This document shows positions 26,396 to 35,038 of a stretch of 64,000 bases of DNA, piece by piece. The notes beneath the pieces are model-generated. The model was given only the letters and a program-made list of their open reading frames with translations, searched no databases and was not told the DNA's origin. Position 1 is the stretch's first letter. Each line of letters opens with the position of its first letter. The DNA is taken from assembly GCF_004342005.1 (NCBI RefSeq), contig NZ_SMBX01000007.1:121831-185830 (forward strand), in the 5' to 3' direction. The DNA comes from Paracandidimonas soli (GTDB lineage: Bacteria > Pseudomonadota > Gammaproteobacteria > Burkholderiales > Burkholderiaceae_B). The position numbers and the translations under genes were made by a program.

Positions 26396-27658
26396 TTAGT
26401 TCTGTTCTGGGTTTCGGGAAAGCCTGGATACCTCTTCTATGTCAGCATCCTCCATATTGAGTAAGGACGACAGCACCTCATAGGTATGCTGTCCATTGGT
26501 TGGTGGCGCCGTATATACATCCAATGGCGTAGCCGACATCCGCATCGGGGAAACCATCAATGGCACTTGCGTGCCGCAGGCATGCATGGCATGGGTCACG
26601 ATGCCACGCGCTTCGATTTGCGGATCGGCGAATGCATCGCTCATTTCGTTGATCGGCCCTGCAACGAGGTTGGCTTGCTCCAGGATGGCCAGCCATTCGG
26701 CCTTGGTGCGAGTGCGGAAGATATTCTCGAGATCCTGGATCAAGGCTTCGCGATGAACGACCCTGGTGCCGTTGCTGCGGTACCGCGGGTCTTCGGCGAG
26801 CGCTTCAGCGCCGATTACGCTGCACAGCTTCTTGAACTGCGTATCGTTGCCCGCCACCATTACGATGTAGCCGTCGCTGCAGCGGAAGGCATTGGACGGA
26901 GACACCGATGGCGCGCCATTGCCAAAGCGTGCGGGGTTCTCGCCCGATACCAGATAGTGCATGGCCTGGTGTGACATGGCGGCCAGCTGAGCATCGAACA
27001 TCGATATATCGATGTGCTGTCCCTGCGCTTCTGTCTGGCCGCCGATGTCACGCGCGTACAGCGCTGAAAGAATCGCCGTTGCGGCATACATGCCCGCAAG
27101 CATGTCCGACAGCACCATTCCCACTTTGACCGGACCGCCTCCCGGATGCTGATCGGGGTGACCGGTCACGCTCATGACTCCGCACATCGCCTGGAGCAGT
27201 GTGTCGTAGCCCAAGCGATGGCGATTCGGGCCGGTCTGTCCGAACGCGGTAATGGAACAGTAGACGATGCGCGGATTTATCTTCGAGATTGCAGGGTAAT
27301 CCAGACCGTATTTCGCAAGATTGTCGACCTTGAAGTTCTCGATGAATACATCCGAGACAGCCGCCAACCGGCGAATGGCTTCCTGGCCTTGAGGCAAGGA
27401 AAGATCCACGGCAATGGACTTCTTGTTGCGGTTCGTACTCAGGTAATAAGACGATTCTTCAGTTGCCATGCCCTGAGGATCGGCCAGGAACGGCGGCCCA
27501 AGCCGGCGCATGTCGTCGCCTCGCCCAGGCTGCTCGACCTTGATGATCTCCGCGCCCAAGTCGCCCAGGATCTGGGTGCTCCACGGCCCCGAAAAGACTC
27601 TGCTCAGGTCCAGAATACGAATGCCCTTCAGCGGGCGCTTATCCACGATATCTTCCAT
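26396..27658 (-). CDS. Class III CoA-transferase (CaiB/BaiF/Frc family)
   Basis: A protein of about 420 residues from the ATG at 27658 (MEDIVDKRPLKGIRILDLSR). Family features are FSGPWSTQILGDLGAEIIK, YYLSTNRNKKSIAVDLS, and the catalytic Asp in HRLGYDTLLQAMCGVMSVTG. These enzymes move CoA between carboxylic acids, for example formyl-CoA to oxalate. The gene follows the ThDP lyase gene by one base. Frc-like transferases beside oxalyl-CoA decarboxylase-like or 2-hydroxyacyl-CoA lyase-like enzymes form a known module. Here it may activate a hydroxy or oxo acid before the lyase acts. Confidence 0.9.
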   Translation of the reverse strand: MEDIVDKRPLKGIRILDLSRVFSGPWSTQILGDLGAEIIKVEQPGRGDDMRRLGPPFLADPQGMATEESSYYLSTNRNKKSIAVDLSLPQGQEAIRRLAAVSDVFIENFKVDNLAKYGLDYPAISKINPRIVYCSITAFGQTGPNRHRLGYDTLLQAMCGVMSVTGHPDQHPGGGPVKVGMVLSDMLAGMYAATAILSALYARDIGGQTEAQGQHIDISMFDAQLAAMSHQAMHYLVSGENPARFGNGAPSVSPSNAFRCSDGYIVMVAGNDTQFKKLCSVIGAEALAEDPRYRSNGTRVVHREALIQDLENIFRTRTKAEWLAILEQANLVAGPINEMSDAFADPQIEARGIVTHAMHACGTQVPLMVSPMRMSATPLDVYTAPPTNGQHTYEVLSSLLNMEDADIEEVSRLSRNPEQN

Positions 27659-27659
27659 G

Positions 27660-29447
27660 TCATGCTTTCCAGGGTTTTCCGAATGCGGGTTCCGTGTAGG
27701 GAATGGGCGGCAATTGCCAGGTCCCGGTGGAAATCGGCCGCACATCCGAATCGATATGAACATCGATGACACAAGGACGACGATTTCTCACTGCCTGTTC
27801 CACCACCGCCGCCAGATCCTCGCTGCGGGTGACCGTGTATCCATCGGCGCCGCAGGCCCGCGCCCAGACGGCGAAGTCGGGGTTGTAGCGTTCGCCGCCC
27901 GGCCCCTGGGCCCCTTTGTAGAAGCCGGTGCCGATCTCGCGCCCATCGAACAGGCCATATTGCAGGTCCCGGATGGCGCCCCAGGCAAAGTTGTTCCAGA
28001 TGATCCAGACGCAGGGGAGCTCGTACTCCACCGCCGTTGCCACGACATACGGAGCCATCATGAAACCGCCGTCACCAATGACGGCGACGCACGGCCGTTC
28101 CGGCGCAGCCAATTGGGCTCCCAGCACGCTGCACACGCCAAAGCCCATGGAGGAATAGCCCCAGCTGTTCAGCATGCTCGCAGGACGCTTCGGCTCCCAG
28201 AACTGCATGAACCAGTTGTGGTGCACCCCCGAATCCAGGGTCAGGATGACATCGTCCGGCAGCGTCTTCTGGAGCGTCCCCACGACATACTCTGGGCGAA
28301 TGGGCGTCGTGATGGCATTGAAGTTGGGCTCCACGAATTTGCGCCATTCCTCGCGCCAGCCGGCAATCTCGCTGCGCCACTCCTGGAAGTTGCCATGCCG
28401 TATATCCTTACGCCGCTCAAGGCTGCCCAGCAATTGCCGGCAGAACGTCTTGGCGTCGGCGATCAGGCCCAGGCTGGGCGCGTAATTGCGCCCCAGCTCG
28501 GCCGGATCGATATCCACCTGCAACAACCTGGTCGCAGGGAAATTCCACGAATAGCCCTGATGCCAGGTGGAAGAAGAGCGGTCATCGAACCGCGTTCCCA
28601 CGCAAATGACGAGATCGGCATGACGACCGGCCTGATTGGCCGGATAAGCCCCGTTGCGCCCGATGAAACCCAGCGTCAACGGATCGTCCGCCGGCACGCA
28701 GCCCATGCCGTTGGGGGAGGTGATGACCGGAATGCCTAGCCTGGCCTGCAACTCTGTCAGCTCGGGGCCGGCCTCGGACAGCGTCGTACCCTGGCCGATG
28801 AAGAACACCGGGCGCCTGGCCGAAGCAATCATGTCCAGCGCCGCATCGAGGTCGGCATCGCTGACGGCCGGCCGGTGGGCGCCCATCACATGGCCGCGCG
28901 GCGGCATCTCGATCTCGCCCTCTTCCTGGAATACGTTGTACGGCACATCGAGATTCACGGGACCGGGGCGCCCCGTCACCATCGTATCGAAGGCCTGGCG
29001 CATGGCAAGCGGCAGCATGTCGACGCGCGACGGCTGGAAGCTGCGCTTCACCACAGGCCGCAGCACCTGGGCGAAATCCGCCTGGTTGTGCTTGTACAGT
29101 TCCTGGAAGGGTGCGCGATTGGCTTGCGACGTCGGCACATTGGCCGTGATCGCCAGGAATGCGGAGGAGTCCGACAAGGCAGTCACCAGCGGCATGACCA
29201 TATTGGCCGAACCCGGCCCGGTGGAGGTCAGAGTCGCCACGGGAGCGTGCTTCACACGGAAGTAGCCATCCGCCATATGGCCGGCGCACTGCTCGTGCCT
29301 GGGCGAGACCAGCTTGATCTCGTCCTTGCGCGCATGCAGCGCGTCGAGAATACCTACGTTGCCATGGCCGCAGATGCCAAAAACATAAGGCACTTTTTGT
29401 TCGATAAGGTAATCGACGATGAACTCGCCGCCTTTCATCTTTGTCAT
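27660..29447 (-). CDS. ThDP-dependent lyase/carboligase (acetolactate synthase-like)
   Basis: A protein of about 595 residues with the three-domain ThDP enzyme layout. The catalytic Glu is in PRHEQCAGHMADGYFRV near residue 52. The central domain includes RPVFFIGQGTTLSEAG. The C-terminal ThDP/Mg motif runs from GDGGFMM to NNFAWG. Candidates are a 2-hydroxyacyl-CoA lyase, an oxalyl-CoA decarboxylase-like enzyme or a benzoylformate decarboxylase-like enzyme; the sequence does not settle which. The ATG at 29447 has AGGAGG upstream and shares one base with the aldehyde dehydrogenase stop. The linked aldehyde dehydrogenase and CoA-transferase support release of an aldehyde from an acyl-CoA or 2-oxo acid. 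Confidence 0.88.
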   Translation of the reverse strand: MTKMKGGEFIVDYLIEQKVPYVFGICGHGNVGILDALHARKDEIKLVSPRHEQCAGHMADGYFRVKHAPVATLTSTGPGSANMVMPLVTALSDSSAFLAITANVPTSQANRAPFQELYKHNQADFAQVLRPVVKRSFQPSRVDMLPLAMRQAFDTMVTGRPGPVNLDVPYNVFQEEGEIEMPPRGHVMGAHRPAVSDADLDAALDMIASARRPVFFIGQGTTLSEAGPELTELQARLGIPVITSPNGMGCVPADDPLTLGFIGRNGAYPANQAGRHADLVICVGTRFDDRSSSTWHQGYSWNFPATRLLQVDIDPAELGRNYAPSLGLIADAKTFCRQLLGSLERRKDIRHGNFQEWRSEIAGWREEWRKFVEPNFNAITTPIRPEYVVGTLQKTLPDDVILTLDSGVHHNWFMQFWEPKRPASMLNSWGYSSMGFGVCSVLGAQLAAPERPCVAVIGDGGFMMAPYVVATAVEYELPCVWIIWNNFAWGAIRDLQYGLFDGREIGTGFYKGAQGPGGERYNPDFAVWARACGADGYTVTRSEDLAAVVEQAVRNRRPCVIDVHIDSDVRPISTGTWQLPPIPYTEPAFGKPWKA

Positions 29448-30919
29448 CACTTGCCTCCTGGATGCGTATCCGGAATAAACGTCACCACACGCTCTTCGCT
29501 CATTTCACGCATGGCATAGTAAGGGCCTTCGCGCCCGAAGCCGCTGGCCTTCGATCCCCCGTAGGGCATCATGTCGACGCGGGAGCTGGAGGTTTCGTTG
29601 ATATGAACGCCGCCCACCTGAAGCTCCCGCGCAAAGCGGAAGGCATCGTCGAGGCGATTGGTAAACACGCCTGTCGCGAGTCCGTAGGGCGTGCCGTTGA
29701 TTCGCTGGATCGCTTCTTCGATGCTGGAAAACGGCGCCAGCGACATGACGGGGCCGAATACCTCCTGGCAGCCGAGCCGCATGCAGGCATCCAGCTTTTC
29801 AAGCAGCGTCGGCGCAATGACATTCCCTTCCCGGCTTCCGCCAGCCAGGCATACCGCCCCGCCCTGCACTGCTTCCCGTATCCAGGCCTCGATGCGATCC
29901 GCCGATTCCGTGCTGATCACAGGCCCTACGAAGGTTTCCGGCCTGGATGGGTCTCCTGCAGCCAGACCTTGCACTTGCTTCGTCAACCGATCACGGGTGG
30001 CTTGATAGATGCTCTCATGCACGAGAAGAACCTGGATGGACGTGCAGACCTGGCCGGCTTTGCGGTAGGCGGCATTTATGATTTTGTCCATGGCGAAATC
30101 AAGGTCGGCGTCCTCACATAGCACGCCAAACGCTATCGAACCAAGTTCCATCTGGGTCCGGCGCAAACCGGCGCGCTGCTGGATAGCCAGGCCCGCCTCG
30201 GTGCTGCCGGTAAATGCATAGAACTGGACAAGCGGTTCGTCCAACAAAGCATGCACAACGTCTGCGCCGCCATGAAGGACGGAAATCATGCCTTTGGGCA
30301 GTCCGGCCTCAATCAGGATATCGGCCAGTTCGCAGGCGATCACGGGCGTGCGCGGCGATGGCTTGAGAATCACGGCATTGCCGGCGGCCAGCGCCGGAGC
30401 CACCTTGTGCGCCACGGTATTCAACGGAGCATTGAACGGCGTGATCGCGCAAACGACTCCCAGCGGAATCCGCATGGTCCAGCAGATACGCCCAGCCTGG
30501 CGAGGCGCCCCTTCGATGGGGATCGCTTCCCCGACGAAGCGCCTGGCTTCTTCCGCCGACAAGCGAAAGGTCTGTTCGCAGCGCCCGATCTCGCCGGCTG
30601 CATCACTCATGGTGAAGCCGGCTTCCATGCATAAGAGATTCTGCAGCACTTCCTTGCGCTGCGCGAAAATATCGGCGGCACGGTCGAGAATCCGGCCCCG
30701 CTCATAAGGGCCAAGGCTGTTCGCGACGAAAGCGGCGTGCGCAGTCTCCACTGCCATGGCCACCTGTGTACGAGATGGGGTTTCGACTTCAGCGAACACC
30801 ACTCCACGGTACTTATTCACTACCGAGATCACCCCGGACTCCCCTGGAATCCAGTCCCCACCAATAAGCACACCCTTGCGGATCAAGGTCTCAGGCAATT
30901 CTGCGACTTCCATTTTCAT
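29447..30919 (-). CDS. NAD(P)-dependent aldehyde dehydrogenase
   Basis: A 490-residue ALDH. Landmarks are GVVCAITPFNAPLNTVAHKV, YAFTGSTEAG, the general-base Glu in QMELGSIAFGVL near residue 258, the catalytic Cys in AGQVCTSIQVLL near residue 292, and the C-terminal SSSRVDMMPYGGSKASGFGR. The last motif resembles lactaldehyde/phosphonoacetaldehyde-type dehydrogenases. It probably oxidises the aldehyde made by the ThDP enzyme encoded next. A GAGG eight bases before the second Met (30913) suggests translation may begin there. It is the first gene of the leftward operon and is divergent from the LysR gene at 31057. Confidence 0.92.
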   Translation of the reverse strand: MKMEVAELPETLIRKGVLIGGDWIPGESGVISVVNKYRGVVFAEVETPSRTQVAMAVETAHAAFVANSLGPYERGRILDRAADIFAQRKEVLQNLLCMEAGFTMSDAAGEIGRCEQTFRLSAEEARRFVGEAIPIEGAPRQAGRICWTMRIPLGVVCAITPFNAPLNTVAHKVAPALAAGNAVILKPSPRTPVIACELADILIEAGLPKGMISVLHGGADVVHALLDEPLVQFYAFTGSTEAGLAIQQRAGLRRTQMELGSIAFGVLCEDADLDFAMDKIINAAYRKAGQVCTSIQVLLVHESIYQATRDRLTKQVQGLAAGDPSRPETFVGPVISTESADRIEAWIREAVQGGAVCLAGGSREGNVIAPTLLEKLDACMRLGCQEVFGPVMSLAPFSSIEEAIQRINGTPYGLATGVFTNRLDDAFRFARELQVGGVHINETSSSRVDMMPYGGSKASGFGREGPYYAMREMSEERVVTFIPDTHPGGK

Positions 30920-31056
30920 AGCCTCATAGCTTCACATAGTGCATACACACGAAGCTTAAGCCTTCACCGCACAGGATGGATAATACTGTTTTCCGTTGGG
31001 ATATATAAGTAGAATGGATGGCCTACATTGAGCCGGGTTCACTTCTGGATGGAAAC

Positions 31057-32058
31057 ATGGAATTTCGTCAACTGAAGTACTTCATCGAAATCATCGACAG
31101 CGGCAGCCTTACCAAAGCATCGCGCCGACTGTACATTGCCCAATCCGCCCTCAGCCAACAGGTATCCAAGCTCGAGGACGAGGTCGGCAAGCCGCTGCTG
31201 CACCGGACAGCGAAAGGCGTCGCTCCTACCGAAAGCGGGCAGGCGCTCTACAACCATGCGCGCCTGATGCTGCGCCATCACGACCAGGCCATCTCCATCG
31301 CCCGCCAGGAATCGCCGCATATCCAGGGCATGGTGTCGCTCGGGCTCGCCGCCACCACCCGCAGCGCGCTGGGTCTTCCCCTGGTGCGCTGGATACGGCA
31401 GAAATATCCGCAAGTCGTCCTGAATGTCGTGGAAGGCATGAGTGGACACCTGGCGCAGATGATGCGACTGCGCCAGCTGGACCTCGCCATTCTGTTCAAT
31501 CCGAATGCATTGCCCGACCTGAAGCCGATTCCGCTGCTGCAGGAAGAACTGTTTGTGCTGGCACCCACCGACTCGCCCCTGATCCCCAAGGACCGTACTC
31601 ACCTGACCCTGGCGGAAGCCGCCGCGCTGCCGATGATACTGCCCACGGCTTCCCATGGCTTGAGGCGACAGGTCTCGGCCGCCTTCGAACAACGCAATCT
31701 GATCATCAACACTATCGCTGAAATCGATTCCCTGTCCCTGTTGATGGATTGCGTCTACGAAGGCATGGGCGTCACCATCAAGCCCATGGCTGCCATCCTC
31801 TCCCAGGACGAACGCACCCGTCAATGGCGAGCGATCTCGATCTCGGACGCCCGGCTCGTGCGCGGCAACTACATTTATGCCATTGAGGACGAAACGGACT
31901 CGCCATCGGTTTCGGCTGTGGCGCGTGAAATCGCAGAGGTGACGGCATCGCTGATCCACCAGGAAAAATGGAAGGGCGTCGTCCTGCACGACAATGCCAT
32001 CTATGGACCGGCAATTCAAATCGCAGCATCTTCGCAGAATCAGATGATGGGCATCTGA
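31057..32058 (+). CDS. LysR-family transcriptional regulator
   Basis: About 333 residues from the ATG at 31057 (MEFRQLKYFIEIIDSGSLTK). The HTH continues IAQSALSQQVSKLEDEVG and APTESGQALYNHA. The effector domain has SLGLAATTRSALGLPLV and a conserved LLMDCVYEGMGVTIKP stretch, like the nitrogen-assimilation-control branch. It is divergent from the aldehyde dehydrogenase gene with 137 nt between, so it is the likely activator of the 30.9-14.9 kb operon. The flavoenzyme gene at 32103 follows in the same direction 44 nt later and may be co-transcribed. Confidence 0.92.
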   Translation: MEFRQLKYFIEIIDSGSLTKASRRLYIAQSALSQQVSKLEDEVGKPLLHRTAKGVAPTESGQALYNHARLMLRHHDQAISIARQESPHIQGMVSLGLAATTRSALGLPLVRWIRQKYPQVVLNVVEGMSGHLAQMMRLRQLDLAILFNPNALPDLKPIPLLQEELFVLAPTDSPLIPKDRTHLTLAEAAALPMILPTASHGLRRQVSAAFEQRNLIINTIAEIDSLSLLMDCVYEGMGVTIKPMAAILSQDERTRQWRAISISDARLVRGNYIYAIEDETDSPSVSAVAREIAEVTASLIHQEKWKGVVLHDNAIYGPAIQIAASSQNQMMGI

Positions 32059-32102
32059 AAACGCTAGTGGCTGCCGTCGGCACACAAGCCTACACTTGGC
32101 CG

Positions 32103-33833
32103 ATGATGCACGCATACGACCTCATTGTGATCGGCGCGGGAGCGGCTGGCCTCGCTGCTGCCTCCACCGCCGCAGCGGAAGGACATCGCGTCCTCTTGCT
32201 TGAGCACACGAACCGCGTTGGCGGAACGACCGCCATCTCGGGAGGCATGGTATGGATACCGGCCAATGCGAAAATGCGTGAAGCCGGCATCGAAGACAGC
32301 CAGGAAAACGCCTTGCGCTACCTGTCGCAGCTCGTGCCAAGCGCCCCTGACGATCCCCGCATGCAGGCGTACCTGCGCAACGGCGCAGACATCATCCAGT
32401 ACCTCGAAGACCGCACTGCCCTCAAACTGCAGCCTGTGCGCCGCTATCCCGACTATTACCCTGACCTGGAAGGCGCGACTCCAGGCGGCCGCGTGCTCGA
32501 ACCCGTTCCCTTCGACGGACGGGAGCTGGGCAGCGATTTCGCGCTGCTTCGCGATCCCCTGCCCGAGTTCATGCTGCTGGGCGGCATGATGATCAGCCGC
32601 GAGGACATTCCCAGGCTGCGCCGAATATGGCGCTCGCCCGCTGCCGCGCTGTATGTGCTCAAGCTGATCACCCGCTATGGGCGCCAGCGCCTGCGCGCGC
32701 ATCGGGGGACGTCGCTCGTGCTCGGCAATGCGTTGGCCGCCCGGCTGTTCAAATCGGCGCGCGACCTGGGAGTGGAGATTGCGCTCAATACCCGCATCGA
32801 CAGCCTAGTCTCGGATGGCCTGCGCGTCACAGGCATACGGGCCAGCCTCGACGGGCATGCGCAGACGCTCGAGTCACGCACCGGCGTCATTCTGGCCACC
32901 GGAGGCCTGTCCCATGACACGGCCCTGCGCGCCAGTTTCGTTCCTCCGCAGGCAGAGCCGATCTCCGCGACCATGGCCTCCGGCGCAGCCAAAGGCGGCG
33001 TCCGGCTGGCGCTGGAAGCCGGCGCCGCCCTGAGCCCGCCCTGTCATGATGTCGGAGACGCCCGGGCCTTCTGGGTCCCAGTCTCATCCTGGAAACGCGA
33101 TGACGGATCGAACGCCATCTTCCCGCACACAGTCACTGACCGCGCCAAGCCCGGCCTCATCGCAGTCAATCGCCATGGCCGCCGATTCGTCAACGAGGCC
33201 TTGTCCTACCACGAGTTCGGCCGGGCGCAGTTGGACGCAGGCAATGACGCCATTCCCGCCTGGCTGGTCTGCGACAGCCGCTTCTTATGGAAATACGGAC
33301 TGGGACGCATAAGGCCATTCGCGCTATCCACACACAAAGAGTGCAGGGACGGCTATCTCAAGAAGGCCGGCACGGTGGCGGAACTGGCAATCGCCATCGG
33401 CGTGCCCGCCGACGCGCTGTCCGACACCCTGCAACGCTTCAATGCCGACGCCCGCGAAGGCGTGGACAGTGAATTCCACCGCGGCGGCGACATCTACCAG
33501 CGCCACCTGGGCGACGGCGAGCGCCGGCCCAATCCTTGTGTCGCCCCCATCGAGCACGGCCCTTTCTATGCCGTGGCCGTCACTCCCGCCGACCTCGGCA
33601 TGGCGGCAGGCCTGCTCACTGACGAACACGCCCGCGTACTTCGCAAGGACGGCTCGGCAATCGAGGGGCTTTATGCCTGCGGCAACGACATGCATTCCGT
33701 GATGGAGGGCGCCTACCCAGGGCCCGGAATCACGTTGGGGCCAGCAATCGTATTCGGCGTCACGGCCGCGCGCCATGCCCTGGGCCTCGCGGCAATCCAG
33801 CGGGCAGCCAAGAGCGATCGAACAAAAACATAA
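32103..33833 (+). CDS. FAD-dependent dehydrogenase (fumarate reductase/KstD-type)
   Basis: A 576-residue flavoprotein from the ATG at 32103. The N-terminal FAD motif is YDLIVIGAGAAGLAAAS, then NRVGGTTAISGGMVWIPAN, characteristic of 3-ketosteroid Delta1-dehydrogenase-like and flavocytochrome c-like enzymes. GVILATGGLSHD and the C-terminal YPGPGITLGPAIVFG are present. No signal peptide is visible. Such enzymes introduce or reduce a C=C bond next to a carbonyl. It may work with the thiolase/DUF35 genes of the divergent operon; cofactor and substrate are inferred from the family only. Confidence 0.88.
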   Translation: MMHAYDLIVIGAGAAGLAAASTAAAEGHRVLLLEHTNRVGGTTAISGGMVWIPANAKMREAGIEDSQENALRYLSQLVPSAPDDPRMQAYLRNGADIIQYLEDRTALKLQPVRRYPDYYPDLEGATPGGRVLEPVPFDGRELGSDFALLRDPLPEFMLLGGMMISREDIPRLRRIWRSPAAALYVLKLITRYGRQRLRAHRGTSLVLGNALAARLFKSARDLGVEIALNTRIDSLVSDGLRVTGIRASLDGHAQTLESRTGVILATGGLSHDTALRASFVPPQAEPISATMASGAAKGGVRLALEAGAALSPPCHDVGDARAFWVPVSSWKRDDGSNAIFPHTVTDRAKPGLIAVNRHGRRFVNEALSYHEFGRAQLDAGNDAIPAWLVCDSRFLWKYGLGRIRPFALSTHKECRDGYLKKAGTVAELAIAIGVPADALSDTLQRFNADAREGVDSEFHRGGDIYQRHLGDGERRPNPCVAPIEHGPFYAVAVTPADLGMAAGLLTDEHARVLRKDGSAIEGLYACGNDMHSVMEGAYPGPGITLGPAIVFGVTAARHALGLAAIQRAAKSDRTKT

Positions 33834-33866
33834 CGGCGGCATATACCTTGTGAGTAGATGCCGCCG
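33834..33866. terminator. Inverted repeat between convergent genes
   Basis: CGGCGGCAT at 33834-33842 pairs perfectly with ATGCCGCCG at 33858-33866 around a 15-nt loop. It starts right after the TAA of the flavoenzyme gene and ends 22 nt before the stop of the converging Bug gene. No U-run is seen, so it is terminator-like rather than a classic intrinsic terminator. Confidence 0.5.
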
Positions 33867-33888
33867 CTACCACCGCAATACCTGACGA

Positions 33889-34875
33889 TCACTCGATCTT
33901 CAGGTTCGCTTCCTTCACCAGTTGCCCAAACTTGGCCGTTTCGTTCTCGATGCGCTGCGCGAACTCCTGGCGCGAGCTGGCCATGACTTCGGCGCCCAGC
34001 GCCAGCATGCGCTTGCGGAAATCATCGGAAGTCACGATACCGACGATCTCCTTGTTCAGCCGATCCAGCACCGGCTCGGGCGTTCCCGCTGGAGCCATGA
34101 TGCCGAACCAGGTTCCGATATCGAAGTCGCCCAGCCCGGATTCCTGCAACGTCGGCAGGTCCGGCAGGGTGCTGGAACGTTTTGCAGTCGTCACCGCCAG
34201 GGCGCGCAGCTTGCCCGCCTGGATATGCGGCAGCACCGGCGTCAGGGTATCGAAGGACATGGCGACCTGCCCGCCCAGCAGGTCCGTCGTCAACGGCCCG
34301 CTTCCCTTATAGGGCACATGCAGCAGCTTCGCGCCCGTCGCCAGCTGGAACTGCGTTCCGATCAGGTGCTGGGCCGTGCCATTGCCATTCGAGCCATAGG
34401 CCAGTTCCGGCGAGCTTTTCTTGGCCAGTTCCACCAGTTCGGCCACTGTTTTCGAAGGCGTCCGCTCCGCGTTGACGACCAGCACGTTCGGCACCATCGC
34501 CACGGTGGTGACAGGCGCCAGATCCTTCTGGAAGCTATATGGCAGCGACGGGTATACGATGGTCGCGATCGTGTGATGCACCGCCCCCATCAGCAAGGTA
34601 TAGCCATCCGGCCTGGCCTTCGCGACATAATCCGCGCCCAGCGTGGCCCCCGCCCCCGGCTTGTTCTCCACCACGACAGGCTGCCCCAGGTTTTTCGACA
34701 GCTGTTCGCCCAGAGCTCTTGCCAGGACGTCCGTCGTTCCGCCCGTGGGAAACGGCACGATCAGGCTGATGGGACGCTGCGGCCATTCCTGCGCCACGGC
34801 ATTGACGCCCAATGCCAGGCCCGTGGCAACGAGCGCGGCCTGGGCCACGCGATGAAAACGCTTGATGCAATGCAT
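33889..34875 (-). CDS. Bug-family periplasmic solute receptor
   Basis: About 328 residues from the ATG at 34875 (AAAGGAGA upstream). The signal peptide (CIKRFHRVAQAALVATGLAL, then GVNAVAQ) precedes [47 protein letters not shown] and SNGNGTAQHLIG are the lobe motifs. It follows the tartrate/malate dehydrogenase gene on the same strand after 163 nt that contain a strong hairpin. A C4-dicarboxylate ligand such as tartrate or malate is plausible from context. Confidence 0.92.
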   Translation of the reverse strand: MHCIKRFHRVAQAALVATGLALGVNAVAQEWPQRPISLIVPFPTGGTTDVLARALGEQLSKNLGQPVVVENKPGAGATLGADYVAKARPDGYTLLMGAVHHTIATIVYPSLPYSFQKDLAPVTTVAMVPNVLVVNAERTPSKTVAELVELAKKSSPELAYGSNGNGTAQHLIGTQFQLATGAKLLHVPYKGSGPLTTDLLGGQVAMSFDTLTPVLPHIQAGKLRALAVTTAKRSSTLPDLPTLQESGLGDFDIGTWFGIMAPAGTPEPVLDRLNKEIVGIVTSDDFRKRMLALGAEVMASSRQEFAQRIENETAKFGQLVKEANLKIE

Positions 34876-34901
34876 GGATGTCTCCTTTGTCTGTTGGACG
34901 C

Positions 34902-34928
34902 GGCCGGCCGGATTCAGCCCGGCCGGCC
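34902..34928. promoter_or_regulatory. Strong intercistronic hairpin upstream of a Bug gene
   Basis: Perfect 10-bp arms GGCCGGCCGG (34902-34911) and CCGGCCGGCC (34919-34928) enclose a 7-nt loop. It lies between the dehydrogenase stop and the Bug start on the leftward transcript, with no U-run after it. It could be a processing or mRNA-stability element that sets different levels of the two products. Confidence 0.5.
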
Positions 34929-35038
34929 TGGCCTCCCCCTTGCATGGAAGAGCTGGCTTCTTGTGATTCCCGCATGCGCGGGTTATGGCTGCCGGCTCCG
35001 GAAAACGCAGCCCGCACAGGCAGGCTGCCTGATGAGCG

